A stretch of 64,000 nt of DNA from JACQZU01 sp041908165 (lineage in GTDB: Bacteria; Acidobacteriota; Holophagae; Holophagales; Holophagaceae): positions 5,952 through 69,951 of the forward strand of contig JAYRFV010000107.1 of the NCBI GenBank assembly GCA_041908165.1. Reading direction: 5' to 3'. Below the pieces are notes generated by a model. That model did not search any database and had not been told where the DNA came from. It saw nothing but the letters and a program-made list of their open reading frames with translations. Shown here piece by piece: positions 26,957 to 35,270 of the stretch; position 1 is the stretch's first letter; each line of letters opens with the position of its first letter. The position numbers were made by a program, and so were the translations under genes.

Positions 26957-27747
26957 CGATGGCGCTGGTGGCCGCAGGCCGGACCGATGTCGGGTGTGTT
27001 CGCAAGCACAACGAGGACAGCCTCCACCTCGACCCGGGGCTTGGCCTGTTCGTGGTCGCCGACGGCCTCGGCGGGCATGCTGCCGGGGAGGTGGCCAGCC
27101 GGATCGTGGTCGAGCGGGTGGCGAAGTTCATCGAGCAGACCATCGAGAAGGACCGGACCTGGCCGCTGGAATACGACGTGAACCTCTCCTACGACGGGAA
27201 CCGGCTCAAGGTGGCCCTGCTGCTGTCCGACCACGCGATCGCCGAGGACATCCGCAAGAACCCTGAACGGGAGACCATGGGGTCCACGGTGGTCGCGGGC
27301 CTGCTCCACGGCAGCAAGCTGACCCTGGCCCACGTCGGCGACAGCCGGGCCTACCTGATCAATGCAGAAGGGATCCGGCAGCTGACCCGCGACCACTCCT
27401 GGGTGGCCGAGCAGGTCGCCAACGGCATCCTGACCCCCTCGGAGGCCCGCATCCATCCGTTCCGGAACGTCATCACCCAGGCCCTGGGCAACGGCGGCGA
27501 GTTGGATGTATCCGTCCAGGAACTGGAATTCAAGGTTCTGGACCGCCTTTTGCTTTGCTCCGATGGTCTGTCAGGAATGATCAACGATTCCGAGATCCTT
27601 GAGATTGTCCAGCAGTCGGCGACCCTCCAGGAGGCTGTAGATCAGCTAATTGAGGCCGCAAAGGAAAATGGTGGCGAAGACAACGTCACTGTTATCCTCG
27701 TGTCCCGGGAGACGGAAGATAATGATCCATCTGCCGATAACGCTTGA
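26953..27747 (+). CDS. PP2C-family serine/threonine phosphatase
   Basis: This is a 264-residue cytoplasmic phosphatase. Metal-binding motifs are present: RKHNEDSLHL near residue 20, FVVADGLGGHAAGE, MGSTVVAGLL, HVGDSRAYL, CSDGLSGMI and a final GEDNVTVIL. It should dephosphorylate pSer/pThr proteins, but no cognate kinase is in the window. The ATG at 26953 overlaps the J-protein stop; ATG 26959 is an alternative. The last 250 nt have clearly lower G+C than the surroundings. The -35 box of the pilM promoter overlaps its stop codon. Confidence 0.9.
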   Translation: MTMALVAAGRTDVGCVRKHNEDSLHLDPGLGLFVVADGLGGHAAGEVASRIVVERVAKFIEQTIEKDRTWPLEYDVNLSYDGNRLKVALLLSDHAIAEDIRKNPERETMGSTVVAGLLHGSKLTLAHVGDSRAYLINAEGIRQLTRDHSWVAEQVANGILTPSEARIHPFRNVITQALGNGGELDVSVQELEFKVLDRLLLCSDGLSGMINDSEILEIVQQSATLQEAVDQLIEAAKENGGEDNVTVILVSRETEDNDPSADNA

Positions 27748-27771
27748 CGTACTTCTGAGTGACGTTAGAAT
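27744..27771 (+). promoter_or_regulatory. sigma70-type promoter for pilMNOPQ
   Basis: TTGACG (27744-27749) and TAGAAT (27766-27771), each 5 of 6 consensus, are separated by 16 nt. They lie in an A+T-enriched stretch, and the -10 box ends 33 nt before the pilM GTG. The -35 box overlaps the PP2C stop codon, so the pilus operon can be expressed separately from the genes upstream. Confidence 0.6.
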
Positions 27772-27804
27772 TAAGCACCTTTTACCTTCACAGCGAGGCT
27801 CCCT

Positions 27805-28887
27805 GTGGGTCTTTTCGGCAGCAAAAGCAAGGCGCTTGTAGGCTTGGACATCGGTTCAAGCTCGGTGAAACTCTGCGAACTGCAGGCCATCGGAAAGGGC
27901 AGCAGCCGCCGCTATCGACTCCAGAAGCTAGGCTTGGCTCTGGTCCCCGGCGACGCGATCGTCGAAGGGGACATCATGGACAGCAATGCCGTAGCTTCGG
28001 CAATCCGTCAAGTGATGGCCGAGCAGAAGATCAAGGCCAAGGAAGTGGCCATCTCTGTATCCGGCCAGCAGGTCATGGTCAAAAAAGTGACCTTCCCCCT
28101 GATGAGCCCTGCCGAACTGGCTGAATCGGTGCGCTGGGAGGCGGAGAGCTTCTTCCCTGCGGGGCAGGGATTGGACAGCTACGCGCTGGACTACGCGGTC
28201 CTCGAGGAGCGGGCCGGCGAAGGCAGCATGGACGTCGTCCTCGTGGCCTGCCGGAAGGACAAGCTCGAGGCCTACACGAGCTGCGTCGCCCAGGCCGGGG
28301 CCCGGGCCATGATCGTCGATGTCGATGTGTTCGCCCTGCAGAACGCCTATGAGGCGAATACCGCCCCCGGGGGAAGCGATGAGGTGGTCGCGCTGGTCAA
28401 CATCGGAGCGCACTTCACGAACCTCTCCATGCTGGTCGGGAACAAGTCCGTGTTCTGGCGCGACATCCCCTGGGGTGGCCACCGGTTCACCGACAAGCTC
28501 ATGGAGGACTGGGGCGTCAGCCGCGAGGCTGCCGAGCAGTTGAAGCTGGGGAGCACCGCAGAAGGCCGCACCCCTGAGGAGATCGCCCCCTCCCTGGCCG
28601 CCATTTCCGACGCCTTCGGCGACGAACTCAGCCGGACCATCGACTTCTTCCGTTCCAGCTTCAAGGTCGACCGGCTGGACCGGGTGCTCCTGGCCGGCGG
28701 GAGCGCCAAGGTGGCCGGCTTGACCGATGTCCTGGCGGACCGCCTTCGGGTGTCCGTGGACCGCATGAACCCCTTCCTCCTGGTGGAACTGGACGACCGC
28801 AGCGTCGATCCTGCCGCCGCCCGGGACATCGGTTGTGCGGCCGCGGTGGCCGTGGGCCTGGCCCTGCGCCAAGTGGGGGACCGATGA
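27805..28887 (+). CDS. pilM: type IV pilus assembly protein PilM
   Basis: This is a 360-residue actin-like ATPase with a GTG start preceded by GCGAGG. The ATPase phosphate-binding motifs are visible: VGLDIGSSSVKLCEL near the N-terminus, VNIGAHFTNLSML in the middle and LLAGGSAKVAGL near the C-terminus. PilM sits on the cytoplasmic face of the inner membrane and binds the N-terminus of PilN, linking the alignment subcomplex to the motor platform. It overlaps pilN (ATGA). The length is normal for the family. Confidence 0.95.
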   Translation: MGLFGSKSKALVGLDIGSSSVKLCELQAIGKGSSRRYRLQKLGLALVPGDAIVEGDIMDSNAVASAIRQVMAEQKIKAKEVAISVSGQQVMVKKVTFPLMSPAELAESVRWEAESFFPAGQGLDSYALDYAVLEERAGEGSMDVVLVACRKDKLEAYTSCVAQAGARAMIVDVDVFALQNAYEANTAPGGSDEVVALVNIGAHFTNLSMLVGNKSVFWRDIPWGGHRFTDKLMEDWGVSREAAEQLKLGSTAEGRTPEEIAPSLAAISDAFGDELSRTIDFFRSSFKVDRLDRVLLAGGSAKVAGLTDVLADRLRVSVDRMNPFLLVELDDRSVDPAAARDIGCAAAVAVGLALRQVGDR

Positions 28888-29477
28888 TCAGGATCAACCT
28901 CCTCGGTGATGCGCTCGCGCAGGGTGCCGGCAAGAAGCCTGACGGCGGAGAGCCGGTCCAGGTCTATGCGGAAGCGGAAGGCGCCGCGCGCGCCAGTCTT
29001 CCCATTGCCGGCGCGCTCGTCTTCCTGGTCATCGCCTCCGGCGGCGGTGTCTACTACCTGTTCCTGAACAACGAGGTCAACCGTGCCCTGGCCGAGAAGG
29101 AGCGGCTGGAGCAGGAGAAGAAGAAGCTGGAGCCCTACATCAAGCAGGAGGCCCAGTTCCGGAAGCAGAAGGAGGTCCTCAAGAAGAAGGAGGACGCCAT
29201 CGCCGGCCTCAAGGTCGCGCAGTCCCTGCCCGTGCACTTCCTCGAAGAGGTGGCCAACTGCCTCCCGGAGGACGTGAACCTCACCGACATCGTGATGACC
29301 GCTGACCGGCGCGTCACGATCAAGGGCACCGGGCGGACCCTGGAAGTGATCCAGTTGTTCCGTCAGAACCTCATGTCGCGGACGCGCTGGTTCAAGGACG
29401 TGGTCGTCCCCATCGGCGAGGGCGAGGGCAAGATGAAGTTCACCGCCCAGATGACCCTCCAGAACAACCCGTCCTGA
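28884..29477 (+). CDS. pilN: type IV pilus assembly protein PilN
   Basis: This is a 197-residue protein that begins with the PilM-binding IRINLLGD motif. A single transmembrane helix (about 39-60) and a long Lys/Glu-rich coiled coil (about 65-110) follow. The periplasmic domain ends the protein (VNLTDIVMTADRRVTIKG). It forms the inner-membrane alignment complex with PilO. The ATG overlaps the pilM stop, and pilO starts 8 nt after its stop. Confidence 0.93.
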   Translation: MIRINLLGDALAQGAGKKPDGGEPVQVYAEAEGAARASLPIAGALVFLVIASGGGVYYLFLNNEVNRALAEKERLEQEKKKLEPYIKQEAQFRKQKEVLKKKEDAIAGLKVAQSLPVHFLEEVANCLPEDVNLTDIVMTADRRVTIKGTGRTLEVIQLFRQNLMSRTRWFKDVVVPIGEGEGKMKFTAQMTLQNNPS

Positions 29478-29485
29478 GGCCGACC

Positions 29486-30121
29486 ATGAACCCGCAACTT
29501 CGCAACCAGATCCTGATCGGCGCGGTGGCCGGGCTGGTCGTCGCCGGCCTGATCTTCCTCTTCCTGGGCGGGAAGCGCACGGAACTCGAGGCCGCCGGAG
29601 CCGCCTGCAAGGTGCTGATGGCCGACGTGGACAAGGGGAACCTCCTCAAGGCGAACGCCAAGAAGCTGGAGGAGGAGATCAAGAAGCAGAAGGAGCGCAT
29701 CGACGAACTCGTGCGGATGATGCCCACGGACGCCGATCGCGGTGACATTCCTTACCGGATCAAGAAGCTGGCCGACGCCTCCGGGATCGAGGTGACGATG
29801 TTCAGCTCCGAGACCAAGGACGCCGGCGCGGCCGAGACCTCCAACGCCTACTACAACCGGTATCCCGTCCGGTTCAAGTTCCTCGCCGGCTACCACGGGT
29901 TCGGGCAGTTCCTCTCCCTGCTTTCCGGGTTCGAGAAGATCATCGGCCTGAACGACATGACGATGACCAAGAACCCCAACCGCAGGGCCCTCTTCCCCGT
30001 CCTGATCGACTGCAAGATCAGCGCCTACGTCAGCAAACCGGATCCGCCGTCCGAGCCTGCCACCCCGGCCCCGAAACCGGCCGCGGGGGCGCGCAAGGCG
30101 GGCGGTGGGGACAAGGACTGA
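29486..30121 (+). CDS. pilO: type IV pilus assembly protein PilO
   Basis: This is a 211-residue protein with an N-terminal transmembrane helix (about 10-28), a coiled coil (LLKANAKKLEEEIKKQKERI) and a periplasmic ferredoxin-like domain (YNRYPVRFKFLAGYHGFGQFLS). It pairs with PilN and contacts PilP. The C-terminal tail is Pro/Ala/Lys-rich and probably disordered. The PilO identity rests on architecture and gene order. Confidence 0.92.
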   Translation: MNPQLRNQILIGAVAGLVVAGLIFLFLGGKRTELEAAGAACKVLMADVDKGNLLKANAKKLEEEIKKQKERIDELVRMMPTDADRGDIPYRIKKLADASGIEVTMFSSETKDAGAAETSNAYYNRYPVRFKFLAGYHGFGQFLSLLSGFEKIIGLNDMTMTKNPNRRALFPVLIDCKISAYVSKPDPPSEPATPAPKPAAGARKAGGGDKD

Positions 30122-30126
30122 TTGCC

Positions 30127-30624
30127 ATGAACCTGCACTGGATGTCCACCGTCACCCTGCTCGGCGCCGCGACCGTCCTCGGCGCCCAGGCCAAGCCCGC
30201 TCCCAAGACGGCGCCCAAGGTGGCGCCCCCCGCCGCCGCCGAACCCGCGGCGGCCGAAGCTCCCGTCGCCACGGCAGCCCCGGCTGCGGACCCGCTGGCG
30301 GCGAAGGCGGTGCCCTACCGTCCGACCATCACCCGTGAACCCTTCGCCTCCCCTTCCGAGGAGCAGGACAAGGGCAAGGGCGACATGGTCGACGACATCG
30401 GCGTCAAGGGGTACACACGCAAGAACGGCAAGTACTTCGCCGTGGTGTCCGACAAGCGCGGCTCAATCCGAGAACTGCCCGTCGGGTACAAGTTCCGCGA
30501 CGGTGAAGTGGTGTCCATCGACGAGAAGGGCGTGACGTTCCGGCAGTGGGATGTCAACTCCACCGTCAGAACGGCGTTCCGAACGATCGTGAAGTCATTC
30601 AAGCGCGAGGAGGGTAAACGATGA
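30127..30624 (+). CDS. pilP: type IV pilus assembly protein PilP-like
   Basis: This is a 165-residue protein with a signal sequence, a long Ala/Pro-rich linker (about 22-65) and a small beta domain (VKGYTRKNGKYFAVVSDKRG through VTFRQWDV). This is the PilP plan: a periplasmic protein bridging PilNO and the PilQ secretin. The typical lipobox cysteine is absent (the signal ends VLGAQA), so it is probably not a lipoprotein here, unlike many PilP. Its stop overlaps the pilQ start. Confidence 0.85.
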   Translation: MNLHWMSTVTLLGAATVLGAQAKPAPKTAPKVAPPAAAEPAAAEAPVATAAPAADPLAAKAVPYRPTITREPFASPSEEQDKGKGDMVDDIGVKGYTRKNGKYFAVVSDKRGSIRELPVGYKFRDGEVVSIDEKGVTFRQWDVNSTVRTAFRTIVKSFKREEGKR

Positions 30625-32714
30625 AGACTCGCCTGAGTTCCTTGCTGGTTGCAGGGGGCGTGGTGCTGGCGGGCGTCCAGGTCGCCGCCGGGACCCTCCC
30701 CGAGGCGCTGGGCGCGGACGCCCAGACCCCGGCGTCCCAGGCCGTCACCCTGATGTCCGCGTCCCTGGATGCGCAGGGGCCCAGCGCCGCCCGGGTGGTG
30801 CTGCAACTGCCCGGATACAGCGCACAGCCCAGGATCCAGGTGCTGCCGACCCCCTGGAGGGTCGTGGTCGATCTGCCTGGGGTCCACAAGGGCCTCAAGT
30901 TCGGCAAGGCGGAGGCGCGGGCCATGGCCCACCCGCTCATCCAGGCGGCGCGCATCGCCCAGTTCAGTGTGACGCCCAGCCCGGTGACCCGGGTCGTGCT
31001 CGAGGTCGTGCCGGGCACCCAGGTCGAGGCGCACCCCGAAGGCGGCAGCCTCGTGCTCGCGCTCACCCAGGGCAGCGGCGCGGTGCAGGCCAGGACCGGT
31101 TCGGCGCGGATTCCGTCGAACCCGGTGCCGGCGCCCGTGGAAGTCGAGGTGGTCACCGCCCAGGCCGTGACCACCTCGGCGGTTCTGCCGGAGGAAGCAG
31201 CCCATCCGGTCCCCGCCCTCGACCTCGTCGTCGGGACCCCGTCCCGCCCGGCCCCGGCCCTGCAGGCCGTGCCTCCGGTGGGGGCCGCCTACCGGCCGCT
31301 GCCCTCCCTGCTCGGGGCATCGATCCTGCCCATGAGCCTCGGCGAGGCGCGTCCCCAGGCCCCTGCCGCCGCCCCCGATCCTAAGGCCTCGGCCCCGAGC
31401 GGTGCCAGGGTCCTCGGCGAGGCGTCGACCAAGTACACCGGAAGCCGGCTGAGCATCGACATCCACAGCGCCAGCGTCATGACCTTCCTGATGATTCTTG
31501 CGGACCACGCACGCCTGAACCTGGTGGCCGATCCGGAAGTGGAGACCCTCACCGGCTCCTTCAAGTTCACCGAGACGCCCTGGGACCTGATCCTCGACAT
31601 GGTGCTGAAGCACCACAGCCTCGGCAAGGAGATCGACCACGGCGTCATCCGGGTCGCCAAGCTGGAAAAGCTCCAGAAGGAGGAGGAGGACCGCAAGAAG
31701 CTCGAGGAGGCCAAGGCCCTCGCCGGCGAAGTCCAGAGCATCACCCGCCCGCTCTCCTATGCCAAGGCCACCGAGGTCAAGGGCATCCTCAAGGAGATGC
31801 TGACCAAGCGCGGGACCGTGATCGTCGATGACCGCACCAACACGCTGATCATCACGGACCTGACCCGGAACCTGAGCCTGATGGACGACCTCATCGCCCA
31901 GCTGGACATCGCCATCCAGCAGGTGCAGATCGAAGCCAAGGTGGTGGAGGCCTCCCAGGGCTACCAGAAGGCCTTCGGCGTGAAGTGGCCGACCACCAAC
32001 TCGGGCTCGGCCCAGCTCACCGTGGACGGCTCGGCCGCCGCCTGGGGCACGACCAACGCCCCCTCCTGGAACAGCATCAACAGCCGGCCCGGAAGCGGGC
32101 AGAACAGCACCCTGCTGGCCTTCACCCCCGGCAAGGACGGCGTCACCAGCATTCCCGGCGCCGCCGGCGAGTTCTGGATCTCCTTCCTCAGCAACCGCGT
32201 GAGCATCAATGCGATCCTGCAGGGGCTCGAGAGCGACGGCATCATCAAGATCGTTTCCTCGCCCAAGCTGGTCACCCAGAACAACAAGAAGGGCAAGATC
32301 CTCAGCGGCGAGAAGATCCCGTACCCGGCGGTGCAGTCCTCCGGCGGCGGCAGCGGCGCCATCACCGTGCAGTTCGCGGAGGCCAACCTCGAACTCGATG
32401 TCACCCCGCAGATCACCGCCGACGGCACCGTGATGATGGACCTGCAGATTCAGAAGGCGGAGGCCGACTTCACCCGCACCGTGAACGGCACCCCGACCAT
32501 CATCCGCAAGTCCATCGAGACCCAGGTGCTGGTGAAGGATGGCGGCACCGCGGTTCTCGGCGGCGTCTACATCACCAACAACCAGTCCGGCTCCACCGGC
32601 GTGCCCTTCCTCAGCAAGCTGCCGCTGCTGGGCTGGTTGTTCCGGAACAAGACCCAGAACGACAGCAACAAGGAACTGCTGGTGTTCATCACGCCGCGGA
32701 TCATCAAGAACTGA
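30621..32714 (+). CDS. pilQ: type IV pilus secretin PilQ
   Basis: This is a 697-residue outer-membrane secretin with a signal peptide. An AMIN domain (about 50-130) should bind peptidoglycan. Then come an STN-like domain (SIDIHSASVMTFLMILADHARLN), an N1 domain with VIVDDRTNTLIITDL, and the secretin core ending GVPFLSKLPLLGWLFRNKTQN, the hallmark C-terminal motif. It forms the pore for the pilus. It is the last gene of pilMNOPQ and is followed by a terminator. Confidence 0.95.
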   Translation: MKTRLSSLLVAGGVVLAGVQVAAGTLPEALGADAQTPASQAVTLMSASLDAQGPSAARVVLQLPGYSAQPRIQVLPTPWRVVVDLPGVHKGLKFGKAEARAMAHPLIQAARIAQFSVTPSPVTRVVLEVVPGTQVEAHPEGGSLVLALTQGSGAVQARTGSARIPSNPVPAPVEVEVVTAQAVTTSAVLPEEAAHPVPALDLVVGTPSRPAPALQAVPPVGAAYRPLPSLLGASILPMSLGEARPQAPAAAPDPKASAPSGARVLGEASTKYTGSRLSIDIHSASVMTFLMILADHARLNLVADPEVETLTGSFKFTETPWDLILDMVLKHHSLGKEIDHGVIRVAKLEKLQKEEEDRKKLEEAKALAGEVQSITRPLSYAKATEVKGILKEMLTKRGTVIVDDRTNTLIITDLTRNLSLMDDLIAQLDIAIQQVQIEAKVVEASQGYQKAFGVKWPTTNSGSAQLTVDGSAAAWGTTNAPSWNSINSRPGSGQNSTLLAFTPGKDGVTSIPGAAGEFWISFLSNRVSINAILQGLESDGIIKIVSSPKLVTQNNKKGKILSGEKIPYPAVQSSGGGSGAITVQFAEANLELDVTPQITADGTVMMDLQIQKAEADFTRTVNGTPTIIRKSIETQVLVKDGGTAVLGGVYITNNQSGSTGVPFLSKLPLLGWLFRNKTQNDSNKELLVFITPRIIKN

Positions 32715-32733
32715 TCCGACCGACCTCCGAAGG

Positions 32734-32757
32734 AAGGGGCCCCTCGCGGGGCCCCTT
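32734..32757 (+). terminator. rho-independent-type terminator after pilQ
   Basis: Perfect 10-bp arms AAGGGGCCCC and GGGGCCCCTT surround a TCGC loop, 19 nt after the pilQ stop. The hairpin is very G+C rich. The run of T after it is short (T, then CC), so termination may rely on the stem or act from both sides. Confidence 0.65.
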
Positions 32758-32777
32758 TCCATGCACCGCGGGAGACG

Positions 32778-32990
32778 CTACTTCTGCAGCGGGAGCGTCC
32801 TCACCAGGCGCTTGCAGGTGTTGCACAGGATGGTGTAGGTGTCCGGCTGCTCGAGCGTGTAGCTGAATCCCGGGCCGAAGGCATCCCCCACATCGGCCTT
32901 CTGCAGGCTGCCGTAGTGGTACTCGGCGATGCGGACGCTCTGCGGCTGGCTGAGATCAGCGCCGCACTGGGAACAGGAGATGGCTGCCAT
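32778..32990 (-). CDS. small zinc-ribbon-like protein
   Basis: This is a 70-residue protein with two CxxC pairs (CSQC near residue 6 and CNTC near residue 57), the pattern of a small zinc ribbon. The middle is aromatic and Gly-rich (FGPGFSYTLEQPDTY). GAGGAG lies just before the ATG. The function is unknown; such proteins can bind nucleic acid or modulate other proteins. Its start lies inside the 3' end of the small membrane-protein gene 32956-33174 (35-nt overlap). Confidence 0.65.
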   Translation of the reverse strand: MAAISCSQCGADLSQPQSVRIAEYHYGSLQKADVGDAFGPGFSYTLEQPDTYTILCNTCKRLVRTLPLQK

Positions 32991-33174
32991 GTTGGCTCCT
33001 CAGGGAGGGGATCGGGAAGCGGTCGCGCAGGAACAGGTGCCAGACCGCGTAGGCCGCCAGGCCGAGGAAGAGCAGGCCGGCAAGGATGCGGAGCACCACC
33101 TTCCCGATTTTATAGGCGACCCACAGCCCCAGGACAAGGAGCGAGACCATAATCACAACTTGCAGCAGGCTCAT
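32956..33174 (-). CDS. small membrane protein, 72 residues
   Basis: This is a 72-residue protein with two adjacent hydrophobic segments (VVIMVSLLVLGLWVAYKIG and ILAGLLFLGLAAYAVWHLF), so probably a hairpin in the inner membrane. The tail is basic and polar. The ATG overlaps the stop of the 3-hydroxyacyl-CoA dehydrogenase gene (ATGA), supporting translation. The 3' end overlaps the zinc-ribbon gene by 35 nt in another frame, which is unusual, so the true end or the zinc-ribbon start may differ. No function is known. Confidence 0.5.
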   Translation of the reverse strand: MSLLQVVIMVSLLVLGLWVAYKIGKVVLRILAGLLFLGLAAYAVWHLFLRDRFPIPSLRSQHGSHLLFPVRR

Positions 33175-34049
33175 CGGCGGTTCCCCCGGTCGTCCCATCG
33201 ATGGAAGCCCCGGCCGGCCTTCCGGCCGAGCGCGCCGTCCTTCACCAGGCTGACCAGCAGGCCCGGCGGCGCAAAGCGGGGGTCGGAGGTGGCGGCGTGC
33301 AGGCCGCGGCAGATGTCCAGGCGAAGGTCGAGGCCGATGCGATCGGAGAGTTCCAGCGGGCCCACGGGGTGTCCATAGCCGTGCACCATCAGGCCGTCGA
33401 GGGTTTCCGCCGAGGCGACGCCGGCCTCCAGGAGCCGGATGGCCTCCAGGCCCTGGGCCAGGGCCATGCGGCTGGCGGCGAAGCCGGATCCATCCTGGAC
33501 CTGGAAAACCGTCCTGCCGAATCCCTGGCCAAGGGCTTCGGCCGCTGCGATCCACCGGGGATCCGTCCCCGGTTCGCTCACCAGTTCAAGGGCCCGCATG
33601 TGTTCCAGGGGAAGGAACAGGTGGAACCCGAGGATCCGTCCGGGCGCCGCGATCCCCTGGCGCAGCGAGACGAGGGACAGGGAACTGGTGCCGGTGAGCA
33701 GCAGCACGGCAGGCCCTGCGGCGGCGTGGATCCGGCCCCAGGCCGCGCGCTTGGCCTCCAGGTGCTCCGGCAGGGCTTCCAGCACGGCGCCCGCGCCTTC
33801 CAGGGCCTCCTCCAGGGACGCGCACGCCCGAAGACGGTGCGCCGCCTCGACCCGGGCCGCCTCGGCCATGCGGCTGCACTCCACCCGACGGCGCCAGCGG
33901 GCATGGATCCGTGCCAGGCCTTCCTCCGCGTGGGCGGAATCCCGCCCGGCCAGGCGCGCCTCGATCCCCTTCTCGGCAGCCCAGGCGGCCGCCGCGAGCC
34001 CCAGGGTGCCCGGACCCAGGATGGCGAGGTGGGCCGCCGGGCTGGTCAT
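33171..34049 (-). CDS. 3-hydroxyacyl-CoA dehydrogenase-family protein
   Basis: This is a 292-residue protein. The Rossmann fold starts at residue 6 (LAILGPGTLGLAAAAWAAEKG). The central LEALPEHLEAKRAAWG, TGTSSLSLVSL and FHLFLPLEHMRALELV segments match FadB-like 3-hydroxyacyl-CoA or 3-hydroxybutyryl-CoA dehydrogenases (the usual FxPxxxM becomes FLPLEHM). The C-terminal domain has YGHPVGPLELSDRIGLD and GRKAGRGFHRW. It oxidises (S)-3-hydroxyacyl-CoA with NAD+. The GPGTLG glycine pattern is slightly divergent. Acyl-CoA genes lie elsewhere in the window (crotonase, thiolase) but not adjacent. Confidence 0.85.
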   Translation of the reverse strand: MTSPAAHLAILGPGTLGLAAAAWAAEKGIEARLAGRDSAHAEEGLARIHARWRRRVECSRMAEAARVEAAHRLRACASLEEALEGAGAVLEALPEHLEAKRAAWGRIHAAAGPAVLLLTGTSSLSLVSLRQGIAAPGRILGFHLFLPLEHMRALELVSEPGTDPRWIAAAEALGQGFGRTVFQVQDGSGFAASRMALAQGLEAIRLLEAGVASAETLDGLMVHGYGHPVGPLELSDRIGLDLRLDICRGLHAATSDPRFAPPGLLVSLVKDGALGRKAGRGFHRWDDRGNRR

Positions 34050-34270
34050 GGCAGTCAAACGCGCCCCGGGCGGTCTTTCACCGGCCCGGTCCGGGCCAGG
34101 ACCGGATCCAGCGGCCTTCGTGGATCGATGTGGACGGAACCGCGCAGCAGCCACCCCCTCAGCCTCCATCATGGGGCCGCCGCGCTCCTGCACCAAGAAC
34201 CCGGACCCCGCCGACCCTTCTGCTAGGCTGGGGTTCCGGTCCGTGCCCTGCGGGCCCTCCCGCAGAGCGC

Positions 34271-35200
34271 ATGCAGATCGACTACGCCGCCATCACGCAT
34301 CCTGGAAAGGTTCGCAAGAACAACGAGGATGCCTACGTCGTGAGCGTCCTCGACGGCGAGGAACCGCTGATCAACGGCTCCATGCGGATTCGCCGGGCCA
34401 ATGCGAACGGCCTCCTGGCCGCGGTGGCGGACGGCATGGGCGGCGCCGCGGCGGGCGAGATCGCCAGCCGGGAAGGCCTCGCCGCGGTCGCCCTCTACCT
34501 GTTCGGGAACTGGGGCGTGCTGCCTGCCGAGGCCCTCAGCGAGGATCTCCTGGTGCAGGTCCTGAAGAGCGCCGTGGAGGAGGCCAGCCACGCGGTCCTG
34601 CGCTATTCGGATGCGGACAAGGCGGCCCGCGGCATGGGGAGCACGCTCACCGCGGCCATGATCTGGGGGCGGCACGCCTTCCTGGCCCAGGTGGGCGACA
34701 GCCGGGCCTACCTCTTCCGGCAGCGCACCCTCACCCAGCTGACCGTCGACCAGACGCTGGTGAACGAGATGATCAGCAGCGGGACCCTCACCCCCGAGCA
34801 GGCGAGGGTGCACCCCCAGCGGAACATGATCACCCAGGCGCTGGGCTGCCCGCAGCCGCTGGTGGTGGCCCTCGGCAAGGTGGCCCTTCGCCGCGGCGAC
34901 CGACTGCTGCTCAGCTCCGACGGCCTGCACGGGGAGGTGCCGGAGGAGCGGATCTCCGCGATCCTGGCGGAGGGGCTGTCCCCCAGGAAGACCCTCGAGC
35001 TCCTGCTCGAGGCGGCCATGGCCCGGGGTGCCCGGGACAACATCACGGCCCTGCTGATGGTGCTCGACGACCCGGCCCTGCCGCTGCCCGCGATGGGGGA
35101 GCCTGCGGAGGTGTCGGACCCCACCAGCCACATGACGATCCGCAGCCGGGGCGGCCTGATGACCCGCCTCGGCCGCATGTTCGTGGGGAAGTCCGAATGA
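34271..35200 (+). CDS. PP2C-family serine/threonine phosphatase (second copy)
   Basis: This is a 309-residue protein. PP2C motifs: VRKNNEDAYVV, AAVADGMGGAAAGEIAS, GSTLTAAMI, QVGDSRAYLF, SSDGLHGEV and ARDNITALL. The last 45 residues are Pro- and basic-rich and extend beyond the catalytic core. It is related in architecture to 26953-27747, though the sequence is clearly different. Its ATG is 221 nt from the divergent 3-hydroxyacyl-CoA dehydrogenase start. It precedes the RdgC-like pair by 70 nt. Confidence 0.9.
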   Translation: MQIDYAAITHPGKVRKNNEDAYVVSVLDGEEPLINGSMRIRRANANGLLAAVADGMGGAAAGEIASREGLAAVALYLFGNWGVLPAEALSEDLLVQVLKSAVEEASHAVLRYSDADKAARGMGSTLTAAMIWGRHAFLAQVGDSRAYLFRQRTLTQLTVDQTLVNEMISSGTLTPEQARVHPQRNMITQALGCPQPLVVALGKVALRRGDRLLLSSDGLHGEVPEERISAILAEGLSPRKTLELLLEAAMARGARDNITALLMVLDDPALPLPAMGEPAEVSDPTSHMTIRSRGGLMTRLGRMFVGKSE

Positions 35201-35270
35201 GGCGGCAGAAGGTCGACGCACTGCGGTCCGCTCCGCGAAGTCCCTTCGGATGTTCCGCCGGAGGCGCGCG

